Source: Fidelibacterota bacterium | GTDB taxonomy: Bacteria > Fidelibacterota > UBA2242 | Assembly: GCA_003527965.1 (NCBI GenBank) | Contig: DPVY01000292.1 | Span: 452 to 6,471 of the forward strand | Direction of reading: 5' to 3' | DNA: 6,020 nt | Shown here: positions 1-5,971 of the stretch, piece after piece | Layout of the letters: each line of letters starts with the position of its first letter | Numbering within the stretch: the first letter of the stretch is position 1 | The notes under the pieces: model-generated | What the model was told of the DNA's origin: nothing | Databases searched by the model: none | What the model saw: only the letters and a program-made list of their open reading frames with translations | Program-made: the position numbers and the translations under genes

Positions 1-305
1 TGGGGGGCGATATGATCACCGGTGAGACCCTTACAAATGCGACACCAGCTGATAATCCGGTACGGAAAGCCTATGAATTGGAATGGGGCGTTGGTCCTAA
101 CAGAGGTAGATCCAGCTGGGATCAGGTAACCACAATGTACGCTATCTTTGGTACCCAGTATTTTGAAGAAGACTGGGACGGGAGTGGCAGTCTGTCCAAT
201 GGCTATAGCTGGAACTTTGTTGAAGGTTACAGAGGATACGCAGAACCCATTGACAACAGATATCTAGAATCGAAAATAGAACGATTGATGACCCTGACAC
301 CATGA
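1..305 (+). CDS. Nucleoside hydrolase (IunH-like), C-terminal fragment, 5' end outside window
   Basis: The reading frame is already open at the left edge (codons from base 3) and ends at TGA 303-305, so about 100 C-terminal residues are visible. The ATG at 12 is internal, not a start. The segment carries the usual tail of bacterial inosine-uridine type nucleoside N-ribohydrolases: a DNPVRKAYEL stretch, then SSWDQVTTMYAIFG, then a short beta-rich region, and a final YLESKIERLM before the stop. In the family the Asp of this region (here in W-D-Q, codon 120-122) corresponds to a calcium ligand of the active site. The neighbouring His of classical IunH enzymes is Trp here, as in a large environmental subfamily. 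The expected reaction is hydrolysis of the N-glycosidic bond of ribonucleosides, releasing base and ribose. Localisation cannot be judged without the N-terminus. Family assignment rests on motif memory, not a search. Confidence 0.72.
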   Translation, partial: GGDMITGETLTNATPADNPVRKAYELEWGVGPNRGRSSWDQVTTMYAIFGTQYFEEDWDGSGSLSNGYSWNFVEGYRGYAEPIDNRYLESKIERLMTLTP

Positions 306-617
306 CTGTGTGGTAATACAATAATGATCTTTATTGAATATTTATCGGGAGATGTAATATGAAAATGTTCTTTGCAATTCGACCAATGGAGGCGGAGACT
401 ATGAATCAGGTCGGCGATTTACGGTTATGTGGAGCGAAAGGCAGCTCGGCGCGATATGAAGGAAGGCTGGTAAATGGACATGTCTGAAAGGTTAGATAAG
501 ATTTATTCTTCAAATCCCCGGGATTTATGCGTTCGCATTGAAAAGAATGGTATAAAACAAAATTCACTGCATAAGAGTATGGCGTTGCAAATGTTATCAT
601 TTTCCCAAAAGCTAACT
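306..617. other. Spacer with possible gene debris between nucleoside hydrolase and beta-helix gene
   Basis: No recognisable gene lies here. Bases 301-360 are AT-rich (17 G/C of 60), while 421-480 are GC-richer (33 G/C of 60), as in coding DNA. Within the island, one frame open from 405 ends at TAA 471-473 and reads IYGYVERKAARRDMKEGW, which resembles the basic cytoplasmic tail of a membrane protein. A stop at 402-404 cuts it off upstream. A second frame gives a 42-residue ORF, 359-487, preceded by GGGAG at 347-351. The two frames overlap and neither matches a family I know. A decayed gene end is the most economical reading, but coincidence is possible. I found no terminator hairpin after the nucleoside hydrolase. 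Confidence 0.35.
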
Positions 618-1931
618 ATGAAAAAACTAATCTCTTATCCGATGATCATTCATCTTTTATTCTTGATATCTATTGGGGCCGGCTGTGACAGCAAAACAAA
701 CCACTATTACATAGACGGTAAAACCGGCAATGATGCCAACACCGGGCTGTCGATCCGTTCCCCCTGGAAGAGTCTCCAAAAACTGCAAGAGATTTCTTTT
801 CAACCGGGTGATCAAATTTTATTTGCGAAGAATTCTGCCTTTCAGGGAGGAATATTCTTTGAATCTTCAGGAAGCTTGGAAAAACCGATTGTCGTCAGCA
901 GCTATGGCGAGGGAGCAGCACCGTCATTTAGCAATCCGGATCAGGAAGAATTGAACGGAAATGTTTTTCAGATCAGCGGTAGCCATATTGTCATTGATGG
1001 TTTATCATTTGTCAAATGTGCGGATGCCAATTCGAAGCATGGAAAATCTGTTTTGGAAGCCGGGGCCATATTTACAAAAACCGGAGCAAACTATATTACC
1101 GTTAAGAATTGTGTGTTTATCGATTGTCCGATAGGGATAAATATCACCGGACAACACAGTCTCATCACTGGCAACACCTTCAAGGACTGTAATCGCTTTC
1201 TTAACGCGCCCAACTGGGGTCCTTTGGGAATCGTCATAACGAATGCTTATAATGAAATTTCATTTAATAGTTGTTCAAATTATGTGAATATCGGGGGAAC
1301 ATTTGGAGCAGATGGCGGCTTTATTGAACTGGATGACCGCTACTTTGGAACTCAGGTTCATGACATTAAGATCCATCACAATACATCCTTTGATAATATG
1401 GGTTTTTTGGAAATTGAAACCCAGGTGAAGGGAGACAATATTGACGTCTACTATAATCTGAGCGACGACTACCAGCAATTTATTTTCTTTTGGGGCGGAA
1501 ACAATTCAAGAATAGAGAACAATACTGTGATCCGCACGAAACCACCGCTCAACGGGGCGGTTAATACAGTGTTTACTATGAGAAATGTAAGTTTTATTGT
1601 AAGAAACAATATCTTTGTGGTTGCCAACGGAATCCAGGTTTTCGTGACTGAGCCCTACGATGACGGGAATTATGATAGCGTTCTCCATGAATACAATCTG
1701 TATAGTTGCAGCGACGGCAGCACGGATGACCCTTGTGGTATACCGCTGGGAACTGGCGAGATAATTGCAGATCCACGCTTTATCAATATCGATGAAGGTG
1801 ATTATCAGTTAGATTATGGGAGCCCGGCCATTGACAGAGGAATGAGTATGGGCTACCAGATGGATTTGAATCGTGTGCCATTGGAGAAAAATGGATGCCC
1901 TGATATGGGCGCCTACGAAAGGAAGGACTAA
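618..1931 (+). CDS. Right-handed parallel beta-helix lipoprotein (choice-of-anchor Q type C-terminus)
   Basis: Read from ATG 618 the product is 437 residues. Residues 1-23 form a lipoprotein signal: MKK, a hydrophobic core, then IGAGC with Cys23 as the predicted lipidated residue (Gly at -3 is slightly off consensus). Residues 30-56, starting YYIDGKTGNDANTG, are the N-terminal signature of Pel9A-like and related secreted beta-helix proteins. Residues of about 113-340 show repeating short strands with Asn, Ile and Gly turns (for example VIDGLSF, ITVKNCVF, LITGNTF, KIHHNTSFDN, RIENNTVI, IVRNNIF), typical of a parallel beta-helix. The C-terminal block has ADPRFI (384-389), GSPAIDRG (401-408) and PDMGAYE (428-434), the choice-of-anchor Q pattern. 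Such folds usually bind or cleave polysaccharides (lyases, hydrolases), but I cannot name a substrate or catalytic residues. The frame is open back to ATG 474, which has AAGGAAGG at 459-466, but that start would bury the signal peptide behind 48 extra residues. ATG 618 lacks a clear Shine-Dalgarno. ATG 591 is another option. Confidence 0.8.
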   Translation: MKKLISYPMIIHLLFLISIGAGCDSKTNHYYIDGKTGNDANTGLSIRSPWKSLQKLQEISFQPGDQILFAKNSAFQGGIFFESSGSLEKPIVVSSYGEGAAPSFSNPDQEELNGNVFQISGSHIVIDGLSFVKCADANSKHGKSVLEAGAIFTKTGANYITVKNCVFIDCPIGINITGQHSLITGNTFKDCNRFLNAPNWGPLGIVITNAYNEISFNSCSNYVNIGGTFGADGGFIELDDRYFGTQVHDIKIHHNTSFDNMGFLEIETQVKGDNIDVYYNLSDDYQQFIFFWGGNNSRIENNTVIRTKPPLNGAVNTVFTMRNVSFIVRNNIFVVANGIQVFVTEPYDDGNYDSVLHEYNLYSCSDGSTDDPCGIPLGTGEIIADPRFINIDEGDYQLDYGSPAIDRGMSMGYQMDLNRVPLEKNGCPDMGAYERKD

Positions 1932-1951
1932 TCGATCCGGTTAATTATAAC

Positions 1952-1957
1952 GGAGGT
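1952..1957 (+). promoter_or_regulatory. Strong ribosome binding site for the C_GCAxxG_C_C gene
   Basis: GGAGGT lies five bases before ATG 1963, a near-perfect anti-Shine-Dalgarno match. It confirms the start and contrasts with the absence of such a site before ATG 618. It sits in the 31-base gap after the beta-helix stop, which suggests a shared transcript with separately initiated translation. Confidence 0.8.
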
Positions 1958-1962
1958 AAAGC

Positions 1963-2556
1963 ATGAAAAAAGCAGAAAAATATATCAGTACCCGGCGCCA
2001 ATTCCTGAAATCGGCCACTATAGGTGTGGTTGTTTGCGGGTTGAATGGAAGGAATCTGCTGGCAGCCACGAAAAATAAAACCGGATTTATTGTTCTGGAT
2101 AAAGACAGTCGTATAAATATTGGTGATAGAGGGAATACCATTATTCAAAAAGCGTATGATCTCGGTTTTCATTATGAGAAAAAGCATCACGGCTGTGCTC
2201 GTTGCATTGTGGCAGCCCTACAGGATGCAATCGATTTTATCCCGGCAAATGAGGATCTTTTCCGATCTGCAAGTTGCCTTGATGGGGGCGCGACTCCTGA
2301 CTTCTCTGCCAGTTGCGGAGCATTTACCGGTTCCGGTATGATAATCGGATGGGTCTGCGGAACAGGGCGCTTCGGCGATAATTCCTTATCACATGAATTA
2401 ATGCATAAAGTTCACAAGCATTTTGCAGCGGAATATGACAGCGTTATTTGTAAAAATATACGGGAAAGCACAGATACAAAATGTCCTGAGGTAGTTGCAA
2501 GGGCGGCCAAATGGACAACGGAGATACTATTGAAAGAGTTTACAACATATGAGTAA
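1963..2556 (+). CDS. Tat-exported C_GCAxxG_C_C family protein
   Basis: The product has 197 residues. Residues 9-16 read STRRQFLK, a textbook twin-arginine motif, followed by a weakly hydrophobic stretch and a likely cleavage near LLAA (32-35), so it should be exported folded, usually meaning that a cofactor or metal is loaded in the cytoplasm. The mature part fits the C_GCAxxG_C_C family: HHGCARC (75-81), an A-S-C at 103-105, SCGAFTGSGMIIG (117-129), VCG (131-133), ICK (162-164) and a C-terminal KCPEVVARAAKWTTEIL (173-189). Cysteines are at 25, 78, 81, 105, 118, 132, 163 and 174; all but Cys25 remain after cleavage. The family includes the split-Soret cytochrome relatives and many uncharacterised redox-like proteins. 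The C-x-x-C at 78-81 is followed by Ile, not His, so c-type haem attachment there is not supported. Function is unknown; a periplasmic metal or thiol redox role is inference. It follows the beta-helix gene by 31 bases and is probably in its operon. Confidence 0.82.
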   Translation: MKKAEKYISTRRQFLKSATIGVVVCGLNGRNLLAATKNKTGFIVLDKDSRINIGDRGNTIIQKAYDLGFHYEKKHHGCARCIVAALQDAIDFIPANEDLFRSASCLDGGATPDFSASCGAFTGSGMIIGWVCGTGRFGDNSLSHELMHKVHKHFAAEYDSVICKNIRESTDTKCPEVVARAAKWTTEILLKEFTTYE

Positions 2557-3055
2557 ATATAATGTCATCGGGTTTCTGGATTACAAAATATCCAAAATTA
2601 ATACTTGAAACTTGGTTTAATTCTATGAGTTCGAGAAACAATAATTTAAAACTGTATCATTCTGATTTGCAAATTAATCCAGGTATCCTAAGATGAAAAT
2701 GAGCGTTGAATGTTTTATTACGGCAGCTCTGACCGGTTTTTATCGGGATGGTTCCGTAAACCTTGAAATTATTCCAAGCTATGCTGCATTCCAATGGGTA
2801 TATCGGTGTCTTTGTCAATGGGACGACCGGTAAGGGGCAGTCCATCACTTTCGAGGAGCGACATGACTAAAAAATGGGTGGATTCGGCCCCGCAAGGATT
2901 ACGCGTGATCATTTATGTGGGGTATGTCGATCAAGTCGAGAGCCAGTCGCTGGCCGCTCCCGCTACCCGCTTCAATCTGGAGGAAACGGATAAGAGATGG
3001 CAGGAACAGCCGTATAACACATCAGATGAGAATAACAATGATTGAATCAAGAAGA
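2557..3055. other. Mosaic spacer with short ORFs, no recognised gene
   Basis: About 500 bases separate the C_GCAxxG_C_C gene from the serine hydrolase. G/C content climbs along it: 31 of 120 bases at 2581-2700, 50 of 120 at 2701-2820, 101 of 180 at 2821-3000. Three short + strand ORFs follow one another: 2562-2696 (44 residues), 2693-2833 (46 residues, overlapping the previous one in an ATGA) and 2863-3045 (60 residues, described separately). In another frame the stretch NGYIGVFVNGTTGKGQ (from about 2788) looks like an extracellular beta-strand segment but stops at 2868. I recognise none of these. The GC-rich part may be the frameshifted remnant of a lost gene, while the AT-rich part looks non-coding. 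No terminator hairpin with a T-run was seen. Confidence 0.4.
2863..3045 (+). CDS. Hypothetical small ORF (60 residues), possibly a gene remnant
   Basis: ATG 2863 follows GAGGAG at 2853-2858 with a short four-base spacer; the frame is open further back to ATG 2794. The product begins MTKKWVDSAPQGLRVIIYVG and ends in an acidic, Asn-rich tail (EENNND-like, residues 54-60). There is no signal peptide and no membrane helix. Codon use is GC-biased at third positions in the middle (GTC, CAG, CTG, GCC, CGC), which argues for a coding past. The stop lies inside ATGATTGA at 3038-3045, so it overlaps by eight bases an alternative upstream start of the serine hydrolase. I do not recognise a family; it may be the tail of a decayed gene or a chance ORF. 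Confidence 0.22.
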   Translation: MTKKWVDSAPQGLRVIIYVGYVDQVESQSLAAPATRFNLEETDKRWQEQPYNTSDENNND

Positions 3056-3580
3056 ATGAAACTTTTTTTTCTTATTTTGATGTTTGCTTTCAGCCTAACA
3101 GCAACAGCTCAAACAACATCAATCAAAAAGTCGCCAGCGCTAAAGGAGGCTTTTCCAACGAGTGTAGGCATGTCAGCGGAACGTTTGTCAAGAATAGACG
3201 ATATGTGTGAAAAGGCGATTCAAGAAGGCGATATCCCGGGTGTTGTATGTCTGGTTGCACGAAATAGTAAAATTGTGTATTGGAAAGCATTCGGAATGGC
3301 AGACAACCAACGTGACCGATCCTTAAAGAGGGACGATATTTTCCGGATTGCTTCACAAAGCAAAGCGATAATCTCAACGGCAGTGATAATGCTCTTGGAA
3401 GAGGGAATATTCAAATTGGATGATCCCATTTCAAAATATATTCCTGTTTTTAAAAACCCACAAGTTCTGGAAAGATTTCAATACAGTGATACAAGTTACA
3501 CAACGATCGCTGCTAATAAAGAAATAACCATCAGACCATCTACTTACCCACACATCGGGAATAAGCTATGGTGTTATTGA
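3056..3580 (+). CDS. Serine hydrolase, N-terminal fragment (upstream of the frameshift)
   Basis: This part encodes 160 genuine residues plus 14 out-of-frame ones before the stop. Residues 1-19 are a Sec signal peptide with likely cleavage around Ala18/Gln19. TSVGMSAERLSRID (35-48) and EGDIPGVVCLVAR (57-69) are the usual family entry. FRIASQSKAIISTAVIMLLEEG (96-117) holds the catalytic SxxK: Ser100 (codon 3353-3355) as predicted nucleophile and Lys103 as general base. LDDPISKYIPVF (121-132) follows as expected. The last codons, from 3536, are out of frame and resemble nothing. The frame is open upstream to 2915, but those residues look like chance translation. Only a weak purine run (AAGAAG) precedes ATG 3056. 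Confidence 0.8.
   Translation: MKLFFLILMFAFSLTATAQTTSIKKSPALKEAFPTSVGMSAERLSRIDDMCEKAIQEGDIPGVVCLVARNSKIVYWKAFGMADNQRDRSLKRDDIFRIASQSKAIISTAVIMLLEEGIFKLDDPISKYIPVFKNPQVLERFQYSDTSYTTIAANKEITIRPSTYPHIGNKLWCY
3536..3537 (+). other. Frameshift site in the serine hydrolase gene
   Basis: Codons ATC AGA (3530-3535) are followed by CC ATC TAC in the written sequence. Reading CAT CTA CTT ACC CAC from 3537 restores HLLTH. One inserted C is therefore enough. The surroundings show no slippery heptamer and no prfB-like CTT-TGA-C site, so programmed frameshifting is not indicated. Confidence 0.85.
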
Positions 3581-3599
3581 TGGAGATGAACGGTTTAGA

Positions 3600-4352
3600 A
3601 TGATTTATCAAAAAGCCGGAATAACAGATTTATTTACTACTAAAAACATCAGTATTGAAGAAAATATTATAAATCTGGCAAAATTACCGCTGCATCATAA
3701 TCCAGGTGAAAAATTTACTTATAGCGAGGGACTTGATGTGCTGGGTTATTTTATAGAAGTAGTATCTGGAATTCCATTTGATGTCTTTTTGAAAAAACGA
3801 CTTTTTGATCCTCTTGGTATGAATGATACCTGGTTTTATTTACCTGAAGTGAAAAGTGAACGTTTAGTTCCGGTACAAATGAAGTCGGACAATGGAGAAT
3901 GGGTTCGCTATCCAGTTACGTTTTATAATCCTTATTACCCGATAAAAGGGGCAAAGCGTTTTTTCTCTGGTGGTGCTGGTCTTTCCAGTACAGCAAAAGA
4001 CTATGCTACATTTCTTCAAATGTATATCAATGGTGGTGAGTTAAATGGCATTCGCTTTCTCAGTCGTACCACAATAGAGTCTATGATGGGGAATCAAACC
4101 GGCGACCTTTGGGGAGAAGAATCCGGTAAGTATTTTGGATTAGCATTTGGTGTAGTTAATGAAAAAGGGCAGGATCTTGGAGGTCAGGGCAGCGTGGGTA
4201 CTTTTGATTGGGGTGGCTACTTTAATACTGAATACTTTGCGGATCCTAAAGAACGAGTCATAGGTGTCATTATGAAACAGGCACAAGGCTCAGTATTTGA
4301 CGATACTGGCTGGATGTTTCGTTTGCTCGCTGAACAAGCTATAAATGATTGA
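3600..4352 (+). CDS. Serine hydrolase, C-terminal fragment (downstream of the frameshift)
   Basis: ATG 3600 is only the first Met of this frame; homologous reading begins at 3537 (HLLTHTSG), so the ATG is internal and lacks a well-placed ribosome binding site. Numbered on the joined protein, FTYSEGLDVLGYFIEVVSG spans 220-238 with Tyr222 as the conserved catalytic-site tyrosine. The classical Y-x-N third position is Glu here, and relatives with a D-V-L-G-Y continuation often lack the Asn. DPLGMNDTWFYLP (251-263), SGGAGLSSTAKDYATFLQMY (304-323) and DWGGYFNTEYFADPKERVIGVIMKQ (384-408) are strong family blocks, and the protein ends at its natural point. On its own this fragment lacks the nucleophile. 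Confidence 0.78.
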   Translation: MIYQKAGITDLFTTKNISIEENIINLAKLPLHHNPGEKFTYSEGLDVLGYFIEVVSGIPFDVFLKKRLFDPLGMNDTWFYLPEVKSERLVPVQMKSDNGEWVRYPVTFYNPYYPIKGAKRFFSGGAGLSSTAKDYATFLQMYINGGELNGIRFLSRTTIESMMGNQTGDLWGEESGKYFGLAFGVVNEKGQDLGGQGSVGTFDWGGYFNTEYFADPKERVIGVIMKQAQGSVFDDTGWMFRLLAEQAIND

Positions 4353-4432
4353 TTATTAATTGTGAAAATTGAAGATATATAGTAAATTTTTAAAGCTTAT
4401 GTACGCAATGTATTTTTTGAAGACGATGATTT

Positions 4433-4437
4433 AGGAG
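4433..4437 (+). promoter_or_regulatory. Ribosome binding site for the PpiC/SurA-like gene
   Basis: AGGAG within TTAGGAGAGA sits seven bases before ATG 4445. The match and spacing support this start over any later in-frame Met. Confidence 0.72.
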
Positions 4438-4444
4438 AGAACGG

Positions 4445-5971
4445 ATGAGATTTTACCAACTTAGAGGAAAGGAAAATTCCTTTAAATATATTTTAATAAT
4501 TTTAACACTGATTATTTCTTCTTGTGGAATAATGAAGAAGGAAGAACAGGAAGAAATTATTCTTGCCAGAGTAGGGGACAAAACGGTTTCTTTGAATGAA
4601 TTTATCCGCCGTGCAGAATACACTGTGCGACCGCAATATTGCAATGGCGATAACAATATTCATAAAAAAATCATCCTAAATTCATTGATCGCCGAAAAGA
4701 TGTTAGCTTTGGAGGCCGGTGAAACCAATGAATTGGTCCAAAATAAAGCTTTTCAAAATTACATCAAGGGGCGCCAGGAACAAGCCATGAGAGAGTGGCT
4801 CTTACACGAAGAGGGTTTTCAGAAGGTTCGATTAGAAGAATCCGAGATTCGGAAAGTGTATGATGTCGCCGGACGGACATACAATGTTCAATACATTCAA
4901 ATACCCGATGATAGTATAGCAGGAATCGTTAAAAAGGAACTCCATAACAATGAGAGATTGTTTGAAGCAATCCATCAACAGCTTTTGGGAGAGGATGATA
5001 TTCCGGAGAGAGAGGTATCATGGAAGTCTAAAGAACATCTGATGATCCATGAAGCACTCTTTTCCAATAGTCTGACTAAAGGTCAAATTGTCGGACCTTT
5101 GAGGATAGATGAAGACTTTCATATTGTGATGAAAATCTTGGGTTGGACCGATAAGCTTGCTGTTACGGAAAGTGATCAGCAACAAAGATGGAATGATGTT
5201 AAGGAGAAATTAACAGAAAAGAGGGCTATGGAAAATTACAATAAATATGTTGGCGAAATTATGGTGGGTAAAAAACTGGAATTTGACCAGAACACTTTCT
5301 ATAAAATGGTGAAGCTTATCAGTCCGCTGTATATGCGTTCCCCAGAAGAAAAGAGAGATCTCTTCTTGAAAAATGCTTTCAATCGAGACAAAGAGAATCC
5401 TGAATTACATGATTTGGGAGTAGGAATCGGGGAACTCCTCGATAATTCTTTCTTCCGTGTTGAGGATCGGGTATGGTCCGTGAGAGATTTTAAGGAAGAG
5501 TTACAGAGGCATCCCCTAGTGTTTCGAAAAAAGATACAGAAGAAAAGCGATTTTGCCGAACAATTCAAACTGGCCATCGTGGACATGGTCCGGGACAGAT
5601 ATATGACACAGGAGGCATACAAACGCGGCTATCAGCATGTGAACGTCGTGAAAAGATATACCCAAATGTGGCACGATGCTCTCCTCGCTCTTCATCAGAA
5701 ATATCAGTATTTGGAAGAAAGAATACCCAACCTGTCGGATAGTCTGAATTCGGTTGCCGTGATTGAAGAATATCTAAATCCATACATTGATGAACTGCAG
5801 GAAAAATACAGTGATCGTGTCGAAGTGAATGTGCAACAGTTCAACGATATCCATCTAACGCGTATCGATATGTTTGTCACGCAACAAAATGTGCCATTCC
5901 CTGTCATGGTGCCAGCTTTTCCTTTAGTAACTACAGATTATAAGCTTGATTATGGGAAGCGGATTGAATAA
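4445..5971 (+). CDS. PpiC/SurA-like peptidyl-prolyl isomerase lipoprotein
   Basis: The product has 508 residues. The hydrophobic run YILIILTLIISSC (15-27) ends in a lipobox with Cys27, so it is a predicted lipoprotein with an acid/lysine-rich linker after it (KKEEQEE). ILARVGDKTVSLNEFIRRAEY (39-59) is the typical opening of SurA-type chaperone domains, and the following helices (about 73-140) fit that domain. Residues of about 146-234 look like a diverged parvulin domain: TYNVQYIQIPDD at its start and LTKGQIVGPLRIDEDFHIVMKILGW (210-234) at its end match the usual 'KGq..gPv....g.hi..v' ending. A second helical segment, VWSVRDFKEELQRHP (343-357) to MVRDRYMTQEAYKRGY (381-396), resembles another SurA-N-like module. 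In the family such proteins help fold or escort outer-membrane and periplasmic proteins. Isomerase activity is uncertain because the parvulin core is weakly conserved. The gene stands alone, 92 bases after the serine hydrolase. Confidence 0.7.
   Translation: MRFYQLRGKENSFKYILIILTLIISSCGIMKKEEQEEIILARVGDKTVSLNEFIRRAEYTVRPQYCNGDNNIHKKIILNSLIAEKMLALEAGETNELVQNKAFQNYIKGRQEQAMREWLLHEEGFQKVRLEESEIRKVYDVAGRTYNVQYIQIPDDSIAGIVKKELHNNERLFEAIHQQLLGEDDIPEREVSWKSKEHLMIHEALFSNSLTKGQIVGPLRIDEDFHIVMKILGWTDKLAVTESDQQQRWNDVKEKLTEKRAMENYNKYVGEIMVGKKLEFDQNTFYKMVKLISPLYMRSPEEKRDLFLKNAFNRDKENPELHDLGVGIGELLDNSFFRVEDRVWSVRDFKEELQRHPLVFRKKIQKKSDFAEQFKLAIVDMVRDRYMTQEAYKRGYQHVNVVKRYTQMWHDALLALHQKYQYLEERIPNLSDSLNSVAVIEEYLNPYIDELQEKYSDRVEVNVQQFNDIHLTRIDMFVTQQNVPFPVMVPAFPLVTTDYKLDYGKRIE

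Larger units (their letters stand above)
3056..4352 (+). pseudogene. Serine hydrolase, beta-lactamase/class C (S12-like) family, split by a one-base frameshift
   Basis: Removing one C of the pair at 3536-3537 joins two frames into a single 431-residue protein with no other defect. Across the join the family motif is restored: ITIR continues directly as HLLTHTSGISYG. The joined product has a Sec signal peptide (MKLFFLILMFAFSLTATAQ), an SxxK nucleophile motif, a conserved Tyr motif, the SGGAGLSSTAKDYATFLQ block and a GTFDWGGYFNTEYF segment near the end. This family (beta-lactamase fold, PF00144) covers periplasmic esterases, peptidases, 6-aminohexanoate hydrolase-like enzymes and beta-lactamases, so the substrate cannot be told. 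As written, translation stops at TGA 3578-3580, before the second half of the active site, and the product should be inactive. It may be a recent mutation or a sequencing/assembly error. I chose ATG 3056 because it starts right at the signal peptide; ATG 3038 adds MIESRR. Confidence 0.85.

Noticed and set aside
1275..1776. Several antisense ORFs of 60-67 codons within the beta-helix gene
   Set aside because: They lie wholly inside a well-supported + strand gene, lack recognisable motifs and have no ribosome binding sites that stand out.
2030..2045. Cys25 in the Tat signal of the C_GCAxxG_C_C protein as a Tat-lipoprotein lipobox
   Set aside because: The residues before it are Val-Val-Val; a lipobox needs a small residue (Gly, Ala or Ser) directly before the Cys.
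2194..2205. c-type haem site at the C-x-x-C of the C_GCAxxG_C_C protein
   Set aside because: The residue after the second Cys is Ile rather than His, so no CxxCH is present.
2915..3055. Upstream extension of the serine hydrolase to ATG 2915
   Set aside because: The extra residues are rich in Arg, Trp and Pro, would block the signal peptide at 3056 and overlap a GC-biased frame of a different ORF.
3530..3580. Programmed ribosomal frameshift in the serine hydrolase
   Set aside because: There is no slippery sequence or in-frame stop with an internal Shine-Dalgarno at the shift point, and the family is normally encoded in one frame.
4360..4388. Promoter-like pair TTGTGA, 17 bases, TAAATT before the PpiC/SurA-like gene
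   Set aside because: Each box matches only four of six sigma-70 positions in AT-rich DNA, and the likely host group may use a different promoter consensus (TAnnTTTG), which I did not find.
5299..5907. Antisense ORFs, including one of 107 codons, inside the PpiC/SurA-like gene
   Set aside because: Ser/Arg/Cys-rich shadow translations of a charged helical protein; no family resemblance.
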